From NCBI GenBank assembly GCA_035362115.1, contig DAOSDD010000005.1:1-41848 (forward strand): DNA of 41,848 nt, written 5' to 3'. Made by a program: the position numbers and the translations under genes. This DNA is from DUMC01 sp035362115 (GTDB lineage: Bacteria; Bacillota; Clostridia; Acetivibrionales; DUMC01). Below the pieces are notes generated by a model. The model worked only from the letters and a program-made list of their open reading frames with translations. It made no database searches and was not told where the DNA came from. Positions 7,689 through 16,778 of the stretch are shown here, one piece after another. Numbering within the stretch: the stretch's first letter is position 1; each line of letters begins with the position of its first letter.

Positions 7689-9842
7689 ATGGCGGATATT
7701 ATTACCAGACTTATTCAGGAGTTTAAACTAAAGCCTTTTCAGGTACAGAATACAGTAAAACTAATAGATGATGGCTGTACCATACCTTTTATTGCCCGGT
7801 ACAGGAAAGAAATGACAGGAGAGCTTAATGATCAGATTCTCAGGGAGTTACATGAAAGATTAGTTTATTTGAGAAATCTTGAGGCCAGGAAGGATGGTGT
7901 AAAAAGGCTTATAGAAGAGGCAGGGAAGCTTACTGATGAAATTGCTGATGCTCTGCAAAAAGCTGAAACACTTCAGGAAGTAGAAGATATATATCTTCCA
8001 TATAAACCCAAACGTCGTACAAGAGCGGCTATTGCAAGAGAAAAGGGGCTCGAGCCTCTGGCAGGTATTATATTATTGCAGGCGAAATTTAAAGGAACAC
8101 TGGAAGACGTAGTTAAACCCTTTATAAATCCGGAAAAAGGTGTGGAAAACATAGATGATGCTCTAAATGGGGCAATGGATATTATTGCTGAAGGAATATC
8201 CGACAATGCGGAATACAGGAAAGCTATAAGGGAAATATTCTTCAAACAGGGAATGATTATAACCAAATCCAAAAAGGATGAGGATTCAGTATACAGGATG
8301 TACTATGATTTCAGAGAACCTGTTGGCAAAATTGCCGGACACAGGGTTCTGGCAATTAACAGGGGAGAAAAGGAAGGATATTTGCAGGTTAAAATTGAAG
8401 TGCCTGATGAGCAGATAATTGCAGGTATAAAACAAAAAATAGTCAAGAATCCTCCCACAGCAACATCCGTATATGTTGAAAAAGCAGCAGAGGATGCATA
8501 TAAGCGATTAATATATCCTTCAATGGAAAACGAAATACGTAACACAATAACTGAAACAGCAGAAGAACAGGCAATGAAAGTATTCAGTGAGAATCTGAAA
8601 AATCTGCTGATGCAGCCTCCTATAAAAGGCAAAGTAGTATTGGGATTGGATCCTGCATATAGGACAGGATGTAAACTTGCTGTAGTTGATGAAACAGGGA
8701 AAGTACTTGATACTACAGTAATTTATCCTACTCCGCCGCAGAATAAGGTGGAAGAGGCTAAAAAGGTTGTTAAGTATCTGATAGACAAACATAAGGTTGA
8801 TATAATATCTATTGGAAATGGAACGGCTTCCCGTGAAAGTGAATTATTTGTTGCAGAACTTTTAAAAGAAATAGATAGAAAAGTACATTATATTATAGTT
8901 AATGAAGCTGGCGCATCGGTTTATTCAGCATCAAAAATTGGTGCTGAAGAGTTCCCGGATTTTGATGTAGCACAGCGAAGTGCGGCCTCTATTGCCAGAA
9001 GGTTACAGGATCCACTGGCTGAACTGGTAAAAATTGACCCAAAATCAATTGGTGTAGGGCAATATCAGCATGATATGAACCAGAAGAGGCTCGATGAATC
9101 GTTGAAGGGTGTAGTAGAAGACAGTGTTAATAGAGTTGGCGTTGATCTGAATACAGCTTCTCCATCTCTGCTTTCATATGTATCCGGGATTAGTGCAGGT
9201 GTGGCAAAAAATATTGTAGAATACAGGGAGGAAAAGGGGAAGTTTAAAGGCAGACAGGAACTTACAAAGGTAAAAAGAATGGGAGACAAAACTTTTGAAC
9301 AGTGTGCAGGGTTTTTACGTATACCTGAAGGGGAGAATGTTCTGGATAATACTGCAGTGCATCCTGAATCATACGAAGCGGCATTAAAGCTTCTCAAAGC
9401 TATGGGATATGGTTTTGAGGATGTGAAAAACAGAAAATTGGGTGATATGAAAAAGAAAATAGAGCAAAAAGGTATTGAGAATATCGCTAAAACCTTGGAT
9501 ATCGGAGTGCCTACCCTCAGAGATATAGTAGAAGAGCTTTTGAAACCAGGGCGTGACCCCAGGGATGAAATGCCTAAGCCTGTATTCCATACCGATGTTA
9601 TGAACATAGAAGATTTAAAGGCTGGAATGTTGTTGACGGGTACAGTAAGAAATGTATCCGATTTCGGAGCTTTTGTAGATATTGGTGTCCACCAGGATGG
9701 ACTGGTTCACATATCACAATTGAGTGACCGCTTTATTCGGAACCCTATGGAGGTTGTATCTGTAGGTGATATAGTAAAGGTTAGAGTCTTGGATGTGGAT
9801 GTTGAAAGAAAAAGGATCAGTTTGAGCATGAAGGGTATTTGA
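7689..9842 (+). CDS. tex: Tex family RNA-binding transcription accessory protein
   Basis: A 717-residue cytoplasmic nucleic-acid-binding protein of the Tex/Spt6-like family, thought to influence transcription and mRNA behaviour. Domains in order: helical N-terminal region with IPFIARYRKEMTGEL, a YqgF/RNase H-like domain starting near VVLGLDPAYRTGCKLAVVD, helix-hairpin-helix repeats (LLSYVSGISAGVAKNIVEY and GRQELTKVKRMGDKTFEQ), and a C-terminal S1 domain from about residue 645 (GTVRNVSDFGAFVDIGVHQDG). Length is as expected. The start is the ATG at 7689, after AGGGAGGA at 7676-7683; an earlier in-frame ATG at 7668 has no comparable ribosome site. It appears to be a single-gene unit. Confidence 0.96.
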   Translation: MADIITRLIQEFKLKPFQVQNTVKLIDDGCTIPFIARYRKEMTGELNDQILRELHERLVYLRNLEARKDGVKRLIEEAGKLTDEIADALQKAETLQEVEDIYLPYKPKRRTRAAIAREKGLEPLAGIILLQAKFKGTLEDVVKPFINPEKGVENIDDALNGAMDIIAEGISDNAEYRKAIREIFFKQGMIITKSKKDEDSVYRMYYDFREPVGKIAGHRVLAINRGEKEGYLQVKIEVPDEQIIAGIKQKIVKNPPTATSVYVEKAAEDAYKRLIYPSMENEIRNTITETAEEQAMKVFSENLKNLLMQPPIKGKVVLGLDPAYRTGCKLAVVDETGKVLDTTVIYPTPPQNKVEEAKKVVKYLIDKHKVDIISIGNGTASRESELFVAELLKEIDRKVHYIIVNEAGASVYSASKIGAEEFPDFDVAQRSAASIARRLQDPLAELVKIDPKSIGVGQYQHDMNQKRLDESLKGVVEDSVNRVGVDLNTASPSLLSYVSGISAGVAKNIVEYREEKGKFKGRQELTKVKRMGDKTFEQCAGFLRIPEGENVLDNTAVHPESYEAALKLLKAMGYGFEDVKNRKLGDMKKKIEQKGIENIAKTLDIGVPTLRDIVEELLKPGRDPRDEMPKPVFHTDVMNIEDLKAGMLLTGTVRNVSDFGAFVDIGVHQDGLVHISQLSDRFIRNPMEVVSVGDIVKVRVLDVDVERKRISLSMKGI

Positions 9843-9891
9843 AACAGAAACATGAGCAGATAAGTGTGCAGGGCAAGCAAAAACCATGCTT

Positions 9892-9941
9892 AGAAACATG
9901 GGTAGAAACATGGGTAGAAACATGGGGACGGGTTTTTTGTG
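9892..9941. repeat. short AGAAACATGGGT repeats and a GGGGACGG motif
   Basis: Three copies of a 12-base AGAAACATGGGT-like unit run from about 9892 to 9926, and the last merges into GGGGACGGGTTTTTTGTGCC. The GGGGACGG core is the same as in the hairpin inside the next gene, so the two are probably related repeat sequences. Confidence 0.6.
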
Positions 9942-9981
9942 CCGTTAGTATTTGCATAAATACGCTGTGGAGGAATACATT

Positions 9982-10902
9982 ATGTATAAATTACTGATTG
10001 TTGATGATGAATATGAAATAAGAAATGGATTGGTTAAATATTTCCCATGGAACAAAATAGGATACCAAGTGGTAGGTCAGGCTGAAAATGGGAAACAGGC
10101 AATTGATTTTATTAAAAACAATCATGTAGACATAATGTTGTGTGATATTAAATTACCCTTCATGTCCGGAATTGATGTTGCAAGAGAGTTATATAATATG
10201 AAATCCAAAGTGAAGATTGTATTCCTTAGTGCCCACAGGGAGTTCGAATATGCAAAAAAAGCTCTTGCCTACGGTGTTAAGGATTATGTTGTAAAATCTG
10301 CAACTTATGATGAGTTGATAGATGCATTTACTTTTGTAAAAAAGGAACTTGATAATGATAGAGCTTTGAAAAATGCAACAAGCGGGGATGCAACAAGCGG
10401 GGATGCAGCAAGAGAGTATAGGGACACAGCAAGTGGGGACGGCTCTTGCCTTGCCTTTCAGCAGGCAAGCAAGAATCGTCCCCACTTGCCTTCAGATGCT
10501 AATGATGAAGGCATTGATGAGGCAAACATCAATCAGGAAGTCTTTTATGCAGGTATAAACAAGAAAATAATCAATACAGTGAAAGACTATGTTATTAATA
10601 ACTATAAAGATGCCAATCTTGAGGATGCAGCTGCACTTGTTTATTTGAGCCCGCATTATCTCAGCAAATATTTCAAGCAGTATACAGGTGTGAACTTTTC
10701 TGATTATCTTTTAATGATAAGAATGAATAAGGCTGCCGAACTATTAAAAGACATTCAGTACAAAACATATGAAGTAAGTGAAATGGTAGGATATTCAAAT
10801 TCCAAGAACTTTACAAGGGCTTTCAAAAACTATTTTGGGAAAACTCCCAGAGAATTTAGGCAAGGGGAAAACCTGGAACAAGGGAATATGGATTTAGATT
10901 AG
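9982..10902 (+). CDS. YesN-type response regulator with AraC output domain
   Basis: DNA-binding partner of the YesM-like kinase encoded next. The receiver domain is at the N-terminus (LLIVDDEYEIRNG, phosphoacceptor D55 in LCDIKLPFMSG, conserved K105 in YVVKSA), and a C-terminal AraC-family double helix-turn-helix begins near residue 195 (LSPHYLSKYFKQYTG, then MVGYSNSKNFTRAFKNYFG). The family often has about 500 residues; this one is the short form, 306 residues, with the linker made mostly of a repeat-rich insert (residues about 131-170) described separately. ATG at 9982 follows GGAGGA at 9969-9974. It ends 24 bases before the kinase gene, in one operon. Likely target: the sugar-import genes from 13240. 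Confidence 0.93.
   Translation: MYKLLIVDDEYEIRNGLVKYFPWNKIGYQVVGQAENGKQAIDFIKNNHVDIMLCDIKLPFMSGIDVARELYNMKSKVKIVFLSAHREFEYAKKALAYGVKDYVVKSATYDELIDAFTFVKKELDNDRALKNATSGDATSGDAAREYRDTASGDGSCLAFQQASKNRPHLPSDANDEGIDEANINQEVFYAGINKKIINTVKDYVINNYKDANLEDAAALVYLSPHYLSKYFKQYTGVNFSDYLLMIRMNKAAELLKDIQYKTYEVSEMVGYSNSKNFTRAFKNYFGKTPREFRQGENLEQGNMDLD
10372..10490 (+). repeat. in-frame repeat insert with GGGGACG hairpin inside the response regulator gene
   Basis: Two exact 15-base units (GCAACAAGCGGGGAT) stand at 10375-10404, followed by degenerate copies (GCAGCAAGAG..., ACAGCAAGTGGGGAC). The last copy opens a long inverted repeat: 10429-10455 (GCAAGTGGGGACG...) pairs with 10464-10489 (...CGTCCCCACTTGC), about 25 pairs with a short loop and two mismatches plus one bulge. 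The insert keeps the reading frame and encodes ATSGDATSGDAAREY and following residues between the two protein domains. Confidence 0.85.
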
Positions 10903-10926
10903 GGTAAAAATGGAGGGATAGGAAAA

Positions 10927-12849
10927 ATGAGGGAACGAATTTTTTTAAAAAATCTTATAAAATATCTTATACCAATGTTCGTACCTGTCATTGTTTTCGG
11001 ATCCTTGTCCATAGCCATAACAGGTAAAAATATAAAGGAACAGATAAATAAGAACAATTCAAATCTTCTAAAACAGGCAAAAGAGAATATTGAAATTATT
11101 CTTAATGATGCCGATTCAATTAATCTAAATCTAATGGCTTATCCAGATATGATTAGTCAAGTTGGTGAAATACTAAATAAACCAAATATGGAGGCTGATG
11201 ATTATATTGCTATAGGCAACACGAGAAAGATTATAGACGCTTCCGCTTTTTCCCGGCCTTATGTGAGGTCTATCTATATATATTTTGACAATATGCAAAA
11301 AAGGCTTCTTACCACTTCTGAAGGACTCGTAAAAATTGACAACTATTATGATAAGCTCTGGTTTGATAGTTATAGCAAAATGGATACGAGCAGGGAATTC
11401 TGGGTTGAAGCAAGAGAAATAAGGCAATATGAGTTTGAAAAGGACAGAACTGATGTTATAACGTTATATAGAAAACTCTACTACACAAGTGTAAAAAGGG
11501 TAGGAGCAATAGTTTTGAACTTTTACACCGATTACATAGATCAGTTGTTAAGCAATCTTGATATGTACCCCGGTCAAATCATCCTGATAATGGATGAAAA
11601 TGGGAATGAAATTTTCTCTTATTGCAATGAAGATGAGACAGTAGGAACAGGTAAAACTGATATAATGGGAAGAACAGGCATAATGAGCGAAGCTGGTAAA
11701 ATCAGCAAAGACCAAGAGAATGAGAAATATGTGGAAAATGAAGAAAAACAAGTTGAAACAGAGGTTAACCTTAAGGAATTAAAAGAAAACCAATCTCCAT
11801 TTTTTGTTATTGAAATTGATAAAGATTCATATATAATTAATCAACTATATTCTCCCAAATATAATCTTAAATACATTTCTATAACGCCTGGCAAATATTT
11901 ATATAGTATTCCTTCTCAATTAACTCTGATAACTATTTTGCTGCTGGTAGCATCTTTAATTATAGGAACAGTTTTAACACTGGCTTTTAGCAGGAAAAAT
12001 TTTAATTTTATAAATAACATAATAACTGTTTTTGAAAAGGCTGAAAAAGGTGAACCACTTCCTTCACAACCTGCCAAAATTAAAGATGAGTATAGCTTTA
12101 TTATTTACAACATTATAAAAGTGTTTTTAGAGCATAATTATTTGAAAATCCAGCTATCGGAGAGAAAGTACAAGCTTAAGGTTATGGAAATGATTGCTTT
12201 GCATTCTCAGATAAATCCTCACTTTCTATTTAATACACTGAAAACTGTATATTGGAAAGCTATTGATCTTACAGGGGGGCATAATGATGTAAGTGAAATG
12301 GTGGAGAGCCTTTCAACAATTATTGATTATTCATTAAACAGTTATGAAGAATTTGTAACTATGAGTAAAGAAATTAATAATACCAAAAAATATATTGATA
12401 TTCAGCAAATCAGATATAGAGATAAATTTAACGTTGTATGGGAATACAGTAATGAGATTGAAAATTATAAGACAATAAAACTTATATTGCAGCCATTAAT
12501 AGAAAACAGCATACATCATGGAATAAACGAAAAAGAAGGCAGATGCCGGATAAGAATTAGGATAACTCAGGTTAATAACTGTTTGAAAATAACAGTAATA
12601 GACAATGGTAATGGAATTAATCGGGAAAATTTGATCAAAATAAGGAAAAGACTATCACAATATGAATCGGATAAAAATTCAGTCCGAGAATCCGGTAAAA
12701 ATATAGGTCTATATAATACTAACAGACGCCTCCAGTTAACTTACGGGGAGAAATATGGCTTACAAATAAACAGTAAATATGGCATGGGGACTGTTGTATA
12801 TGTTACTATACCTTTAGCAGTAACAACAGAAACACAGGGACGATCCTAA
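10927..12849 (+). CDS. YesM-type sensor histidine kinase
   Basis: Membrane sensor of the two-component system, phosphorylating the response regulator encoded upstream, typically in answer to an extracellular sugar. Of 640 residues, one membrane segment lies near 12-34, an extracytoplasmic sensor region runs to about 330, and a second membrane segment is near 335-360 (TLITILLLVASLIIG). The His_kinase motif QINPHFLFNTLK carries the phosphorylated H432, and a HATPase_c domain follows (LQPLIENSIHHGI, VIDNGNGI, GLYNTNRRLQLTYG). Between about 238 and 285 is a polar, repeat-like insert (GTGKTDIMGRTGIM and glutamate-lysine-rich text) not typical of the family. The ATG at 10927 follows GGAGGGAT 24 bases after the regulator's stop. 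Confidence 0.93.
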   Translation: MRERIFLKNLIKYLIPMFVPVIVFGSLSIAITGKNIKEQINKNNSNLLKQAKENIEIILNDADSINLNLMAYPDMISQVGEILNKPNMEADDYIAIGNTRKIIDASAFSRPYVRSIYIYFDNMQKRLLTTSEGLVKIDNYYDKLWFDSYSKMDTSREFWVEAREIRQYEFEKDRTDVITLYRKLYYTSVKRVGAIVLNFYTDYIDQLLSNLDMYPGQIILIMDENGNEIFSYCNEDETVGTGKTDIMGRTGIMSEAGKISKDQENEKYVENEEKQVETEVNLKELKENQSPFFVIEIDKDSYIINQLYSPKYNLKYISITPGKYLYSIPSQLTLITILLLVASLIIGTVLTLAFSRKNFNFINNIITVFEKAEKGEPLPSQPAKIKDEYSFIIYNIIKVFLEHNYLKIQLSERKYKLKVMEMIALHSQINPHFLFNTLKTVYWKAIDLTGGHNDVSEMVESLSTIIDYSLNSYEEFVTMSKEINNTKKYIDIQQIRYRDKFNVVWEYSNEIENYKTIKLILQPLIENSIHHGINEKEGRCRIRIRITQVNNCLKITVIDNGNGINRENLIKIRKRLSQYESDKNSVRESGKNIGLYNTNRRLQLTYGEKYGLQINSKYGMGTVVYVTIPLAVTTETQGRS

Positions 12850-13239
12850 ACTATGGATGGTTATGTTGTTTCCTCTCTTCGTATCTTGATAGAAACAAAA
12901 GAACCGTCATCATATTACATGACCATATTGCATACCCATATTACCTAAGACCTTTTATCATACAAAATGATACCTTTTCTTAATAAATTGGTATTTTTTG
13001 ATACCTTATAGCAATTCAAACGCCTTTTATTATAGTAGCTTCATTTATATAATTTATATATAGAAACCAACTTCAATGTTATATAGATATTTTGTGAAAT
13101 CAGATCACTCAATATTAGCTATAAGGAACCACTAATCTATATAATAATGTATATCCAAATTCATATTATAATAAGAAAAAACATGGTAATGTGTTGGATA
13201 TACTTTTATTAAAAGATAAAATTAAAGGGAGGTTTTAGT
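12850..13239. other. 390-bp regulatory region upstream of the sugar-binding protein gene
   Basis: No gene is seen. The stretch holds several GATACC/GGTATT repeats (12970-13005) and, closer to the gene, a 10-bp inverted repeat around a TATAAT. There is no strong terminator after the kinase gene. Confidence 0.6.
13149..13203 (+). promoter_or_regulatory. inverted repeat flanking the probable -10 of the sugar-import operon
   Basis: GTATATCCAA at 13149-13158 and its exact complement TTGGATATAC at 13194-13203 are 35 bases apart and enclose a TATAAT at 13167-13172. No good -35 is visible at the right distance, which fits a promoter needing an activator such as the YesN-type regulator. The assignment as operator is inference. 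Confidence 0.45.
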
Positions 13240-14601
13240 GTGAAAAAAGTACTAAGAACTACATGTGTTATTATTATTGTTTTAAGTCTTCTTTTAAGCA
13301 TAACTGCATGCTCAAAGAGTGGAGACGGTAAAAAACAAACTGACAACAATGTAACTCAAAATCAGGGTACCGAAAAAAGTGTTGAACCACCTAAACCGGT
13401 TACTATAAGATTTGCATGGTGGGGTGGAGAAACAAGGCATAAAGCTACTGTTGATGCATTAGAGAAGTTCCATGATAAATATCCGCATATTACTGTACAA
13501 CCTGAATATAGTGGATGGTCCGGTTACTTTGAAAAGCTTTTAACCCAGTTTGCCTCGAAAAGTGCACCAGATTTAATCCAAATTTCGTACGCCAATGCAA
13601 ATGAATATGTTATGAGAGATCAACTTTATCCACTAAATGATTTTATTAATGATGGCGTGCTAAAGGTTAAGGATCTTCCTGAGGTATCTTTGGATATGTT
13701 TAAAATTGATGATAAGTATTATGCAGTACCTTCAGGTATAATGGCTAATGCATATTTGGTATATAATAAAGATATATTTGACAAATATGAAGTACCATAT
13801 CCAAGAGAAGGTTTTACCTGGGACGATTATTTTGAAACAGCAAGAAAACTTACTAAGGATACTAATGGAGATGGTAAAACAGATATATGGGGAACTGGCA
13901 ATATCTTTACGGATGAACGCGTATTTTTTAAAATGGTTTATGAGCAGGGTGGAAGGTTATTCTCGGATGACTTGAAAAAAGTTAAGTTTACTGGACCGGA
14001 AGGTGTAGAAGTGTGGACTCTTGCTAAAAACCTTCTTAAAGAAGGAATAGTAGTACCACCTGAAATAGAAGCCTCAAATCCTCCGGGTGTAGATAGCTTC
14101 AGAAGTGAACAATGTGCTTTAGAAGTAATTTATGCCCCCGCAATGTATGCAGACATAAAATTCAACTGGGGTATTGCTAAGTTACCTAAAACAGCTGATA
14201 CTGATATTCACTGGACTGTTCCATCAATGATATATGTTATGAGTAACTTTAGTAAGGCTCCAAAGGAAACGGCCATGCTTCTGGATTACATACTTAATGA
14301 TGAAGAGGCAGGAAATATTCTAAAGATGGAAAGAGGAGCTCCTCCTAATAAAAATGTTAGGAATAACATTGCAAGTTCATTGTCTGAAACAGATAAAAAT
14401 GTTATCAGCATAATTGATAATGTAGCTCAAACAAGTACATTTAGCATTGAGCCTTACCCTCCTGGATTTATTGAAGTTTTAAATTTATTGATTAGGGAAT
14501 CTCAACAAGTAATGTATGATAAGAAAACACCTGAACAAGCTATGAAGGATTTAGAAACTGAAGCAAACAAAGTAATAGAAAAGTTCTTTAATGAGAAATA
14601 A
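13240..14601 (+). CDS. sugar ABC transporter substrate-binding lipoprotein (family 1)
   Basis: Extracellular sugar-binding component of an ABC importer. The 453-residue precursor starts with a lipoprotein signal peptide ending in LLLSITAC, so C24 is the lipidated residue; a threonine/asparagine-rich tether follows. The mature part shows the family 1 solute-binding pattern (RFAWWGGETRH, KFHDKYPHITVQPEYSGW, APDLIQISYANANEYV, AVPSGIMANAYLVYNKDIFDK). It starts at a GTG preceded by AAAGGGAGG at 13225-13233. It stands first in an operon with two permeases and is separated from them by a stem-loop. The exact sugar cannot be read from sequence. No ATPase gene is nearby, so a shared MsmX/MsiK-type ATPase is expected. 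Confidence 0.93.
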   Translation: MKKVLRTTCVIIIVLSLLLSITACSKSGDGKKQTDNNVTQNQGTEKSVEPPKPVTIRFAWWGGETRHKATVDALEKFHDKYPHITVQPEYSGWSGYFEKLLTQFASKSAPDLIQISYANANEYVMRDQLYPLNDFINDGVLKVKDLPEVSLDMFKIDDKYYAVPSGIMANAYLVYNKDIFDKYEVPYPREGFTWDDYFETARKLTKDTNGDGKTDIWGTGNIFTDERVFFKMVYEQGGRLFSDDLKKVKFTGPEGVEVWTLAKNLLKEGIVVPPEIEASNPPGVDSFRSEQCALEVIYAPAMYADIKFNWGIAKLPKTADTDIHWTVPSMIYVMSNFSKAPKETAMLLDYILNDEEAGNILKMERGAPPNKNVRNNIASSLSETDKNVISIIDNVAQTSTFSIEPYPPGFIEVLNLLIRESQQVMYDKKTPEQAMKDLETEANKVIEKFFNEK

Positions 14602-14677
14602 ACAATAAAGCATTTAATAATATATGTAATAAAAATACTGGCAAAATAATAATAAAATATTAAAAATAAAAATTTTT

Positions 14678-14717
14678 TGTATAGATGGGGTTAAGCGAAA
14701 TATACCCCATTTATACA
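14678..14717 (+). terminator. intercistronic stem-loop between binding protein and permease genes
   Basis: TGTATAGATGGGGT (14678-14691) pairs with ACCCCATTTATACA (14704-14717), 13 of 14 positions, with a 12-base loop. No long T-run follows. Such stem-loops after binding-protein genes usually protect the upstream mRNA and partly terminate, giving more binding protein than permease. That role is inference. Confidence 0.6.
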
Positions 14718-14743
14718 TACTTGTACCGGATTGGAGAAAGACA

Positions 14744-15646
14744 ATGAAAAAGAAATTTTCAGGTAAAAACATAAATTCATTGGAAAGACCATTTGAAGGG
14801 TATTTGTTCATTGCCCCTTGGTTGATAGGTTTTTTAGCATTTTCATTATGGCCTATGATTAATTCAGCGATACTTGCTTTTGCAGATTATAATGTTTTTT
14901 CAGGAATGAGGTTTATAGGACTTGATAATTTCAGAGTGATGTTTACTGAAGATAAAATGTTTGGTCACTCTTTATTAACTACAACTATATATGTTGTAGT
15001 TTCAGTTCCAGTACGGCTGGCAGCTGCTTTGCTTGTAGCTTTGTTATTAAATCAGAAAATCAGAGGAATGTCTATTTACAGGACAATATATTATTTGCCT
15101 TCCGTTCTTGCTACAAGTGTAGCTATGCTTGTTACCTGGAAAATGGTTTTATCAAGGGAAGGAATTGCAAACAAGGTATTAGGTTTTATAGGACTTGGTC
15201 CATATGATTTTCTTTCTAATCCTGATATAGCACTATGGACAGTTTCATTTCTTGCTATATGGCAGCTTGGCTCAGCGATGGTTATATTCCTGGCAGGTTT
15301 AAAAGCAATTCCTACTGAGCTATACGAAGCAGCTGTAGTTGATGGAAGCTCAAGTTGGCAAAGATTTTTTAGAATAACAATTCCCCTATTAACACCAACA
15401 ATATTTTTCAATCTGGTTATGGGGATTATTGGTGCCTTCCAGGTATTTAGCGTAGGTTTCGTAATGACCAGAGGAGGTCCTGCAAATGCTACTTATTTCT
15501 ATGTTCTTCACCTTTACAGAACTGCATTTGAAAGCTTCAGAATGGGCTATGCCTCTGCTTTAGCCTGGGTATTAGCTATAATTGTTATGGCACTTACCTT
15601 ATTAGTTTTCAGGTCGTCCGATAAATGGGTTCACTATGAAAATTAA
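14744..15646 (+). CDS. sugar ABC transporter permease, MalF/UgpA type
   Basis: One of two membrane subunits of the importer that uses the lipoprotein encoded upstream. The 300-residue protein has six predicted membrane helices and the cytoplasmic EAA loop ELYEAAVVDGSSSWQRF, which contacts the ATPase. A short hydrophilic N-terminus precedes the first helix (YLFIAPWLIGFLAFSLWP). ATG at 14744 follows GGAGAAAG. Its partner begins 115 bases downstream. Length and motifs are normal. Confidence 0.94.
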   Translation: MKKKFSGKNINSLERPFEGYLFIAPWLIGFLAFSLWPMINSAILAFADYNVFSGMRFIGLDNFRVMFTEDKMFGHSLLTTTIYVVVSVPVRLAAALLVALLLNQKIRGMSIYRTIYYLPSVLATSVAMLVTWKMVLSREGIANKVLGFIGLGPYDFLSNPDIALWTVSFLAIWQLGSAMVIFLAGLKAIPTELYEAAVVDGSSSWQRFFRITIPLLTPTIFFNLVMGIIGAFQVFSVGFVMTRGGPANATYFYVLHLYRTAFESFRMGYASALAWVLAIIVMALTLLVFRSSDKWVHYEN

Positions 15647-15761
15647 TACATGGAAAAATAATATATGAAAATCAACATATGAAATATACCTTATGAGTTC
15701 TTTATGAACTCCTATGTTAAACAATAATTTCCATGTTGAATCTTAGAAAGGATATTACGCT

Positions 15762-16655
15762 ATGAGTGTAAACACTGTTGCTTTAAAACATAATGGAAAA
15801 CAAAGAACTAAAAACGGAAGGGAACGTATAGCAAAATTAATAATACATTTGTTCTTAATAATAGGGAGTGTCATTATGACATTTCCTCTTATATGGCTTA
15901 TAAGTAGTGCATTTAAACCCAGTGCAGATATATTTGATAGAAACTTCAGACTTATACCTGAAACATTTACTTTTAAAAATTTTGTAAATGGATGGAACAT
16001 CAATCCTCAGTTTTCATTTGGACACTTTTTTATGAATACTGTTGTATTGACAATTTTAGTTGTCATAGGGACTGCTATTTCATCATCCCTTACAGCTTTT
16101 GGTTTTGCAAGACTTAAGTTCAAACATAAAAAACTATTATTCTCAATTATGTTATCAACAATGATGATACCGGGACAGGTTACGCTTATTCCTCAATACC
16201 TTATATTTAATAGAATCGGATGGCTGAATAGCTATCTGCCAATGGTGGTGCCTGCGTTTTTTGGAGGCGGGGCGTTTAATATATTTCTGTTAATTCAGTT
16301 TATAAGGGGGATTCCAAAAGAACTTGATGAATCAGCGAGGATAGAAGGGTGCAGCAGCTTTAGAGTATATTGGAATATAGTTATGCCTCTGTGCAAACCA
16401 GCATTATTTACAGTAGTAATATTCACTTTCCTTGGTACTTGGAATGATTTTATGGGACAGTTGATATACCTGAATTCTACAGAAAAATTTACAGTTTCAT
16501 TAATACTTAACTCACTGATTGATATTACTTCAGCGGTAAGCTGGGGAGCAGTAATCGCTCTTACTTTATTATCAGTAATGCCTTGCATACTTTTATTCTT
16601 TGTATTACAGCCATATTTTGTTGAAGGTATTGCCACTACGGGGTTAAAAGGATAA
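15762..16655 (+). CDS. sugar ABC transporter permease, MalG/UgpE type
   Basis: Second membrane subunit of the same importer: 297 residues, six helices, with the EAA loop ELDESARIEGCSSFRVYW. The N-terminal polar stretch of about 25 residues precedes helix 1 (LIIHLFLIIGSVIMTFPLIW). ATG at 15762 follows GAAAGGA at 15746-15752. The 115-base gap to the MalF-type gene holds only a weak GAGTTC/GAACTC hairpin (15695-15711). The operon appears to end here. Confidence 0.94.
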   Translation: MSVNTVALKHNGKQRTKNGRERIAKLIIHLFLIIGSVIMTFPLIWLISSAFKPSADIFDRNFRLIPETFTFKNFVNGWNINPQFSFGHFFMNTVVLTILVVIGTAISSSLTAFGFARLKFKHKKLLFSIMLSTMMIPGQVTLIPQYLIFNRIGWLNSYLPMVVPAFFGGGAFNIFLLIQFIRGIPKELDESARIEGCSSFRVYWNIVMPLCKPALFTVVIFTFLGTWNDFMGQLIYLNSTEKFTVSLILNSLIDITSAVSWGAVIALTLLSVMPCILLFFVLQPYFVEGIATTGLKG

Positions 16656-16697
16656 ATTATGTAGTAGCAAGAACCATCGCCTCTCCTCTGGCTCTAC

Positions 16698-16726
16698 TTG
16701 TCCTTCTAATATGAGAGTGATATACT
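16698..16726 (+). promoter_or_regulatory. sigma-A-type promoter of the P-II-like/antiporter operon
   Basis: TTGTCC (16698-16703) and TATACT (16721-16726) are separated by exactly 17 bases, upstream of the P-II-like gene at 16779. Confidence 0.6.
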
Positions 16727-16778
16727 AAAAAAGGGTAAACTATGTGTAAAATTTTATTTTTGGAAAGGACGTGCTATT

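Noticed and set aside
9892..9941. CRISPR-like short repeats
   Set aside because: Only three 12-base units without spacers; they are a simple tandem repeat.
10373..10558. 61-codon frame with MQQAGMQQAGMQQ repeats
   Set aside because: It is an alternative frame of the 15-bp repeats within the response regulator gene and has no ribosome site.
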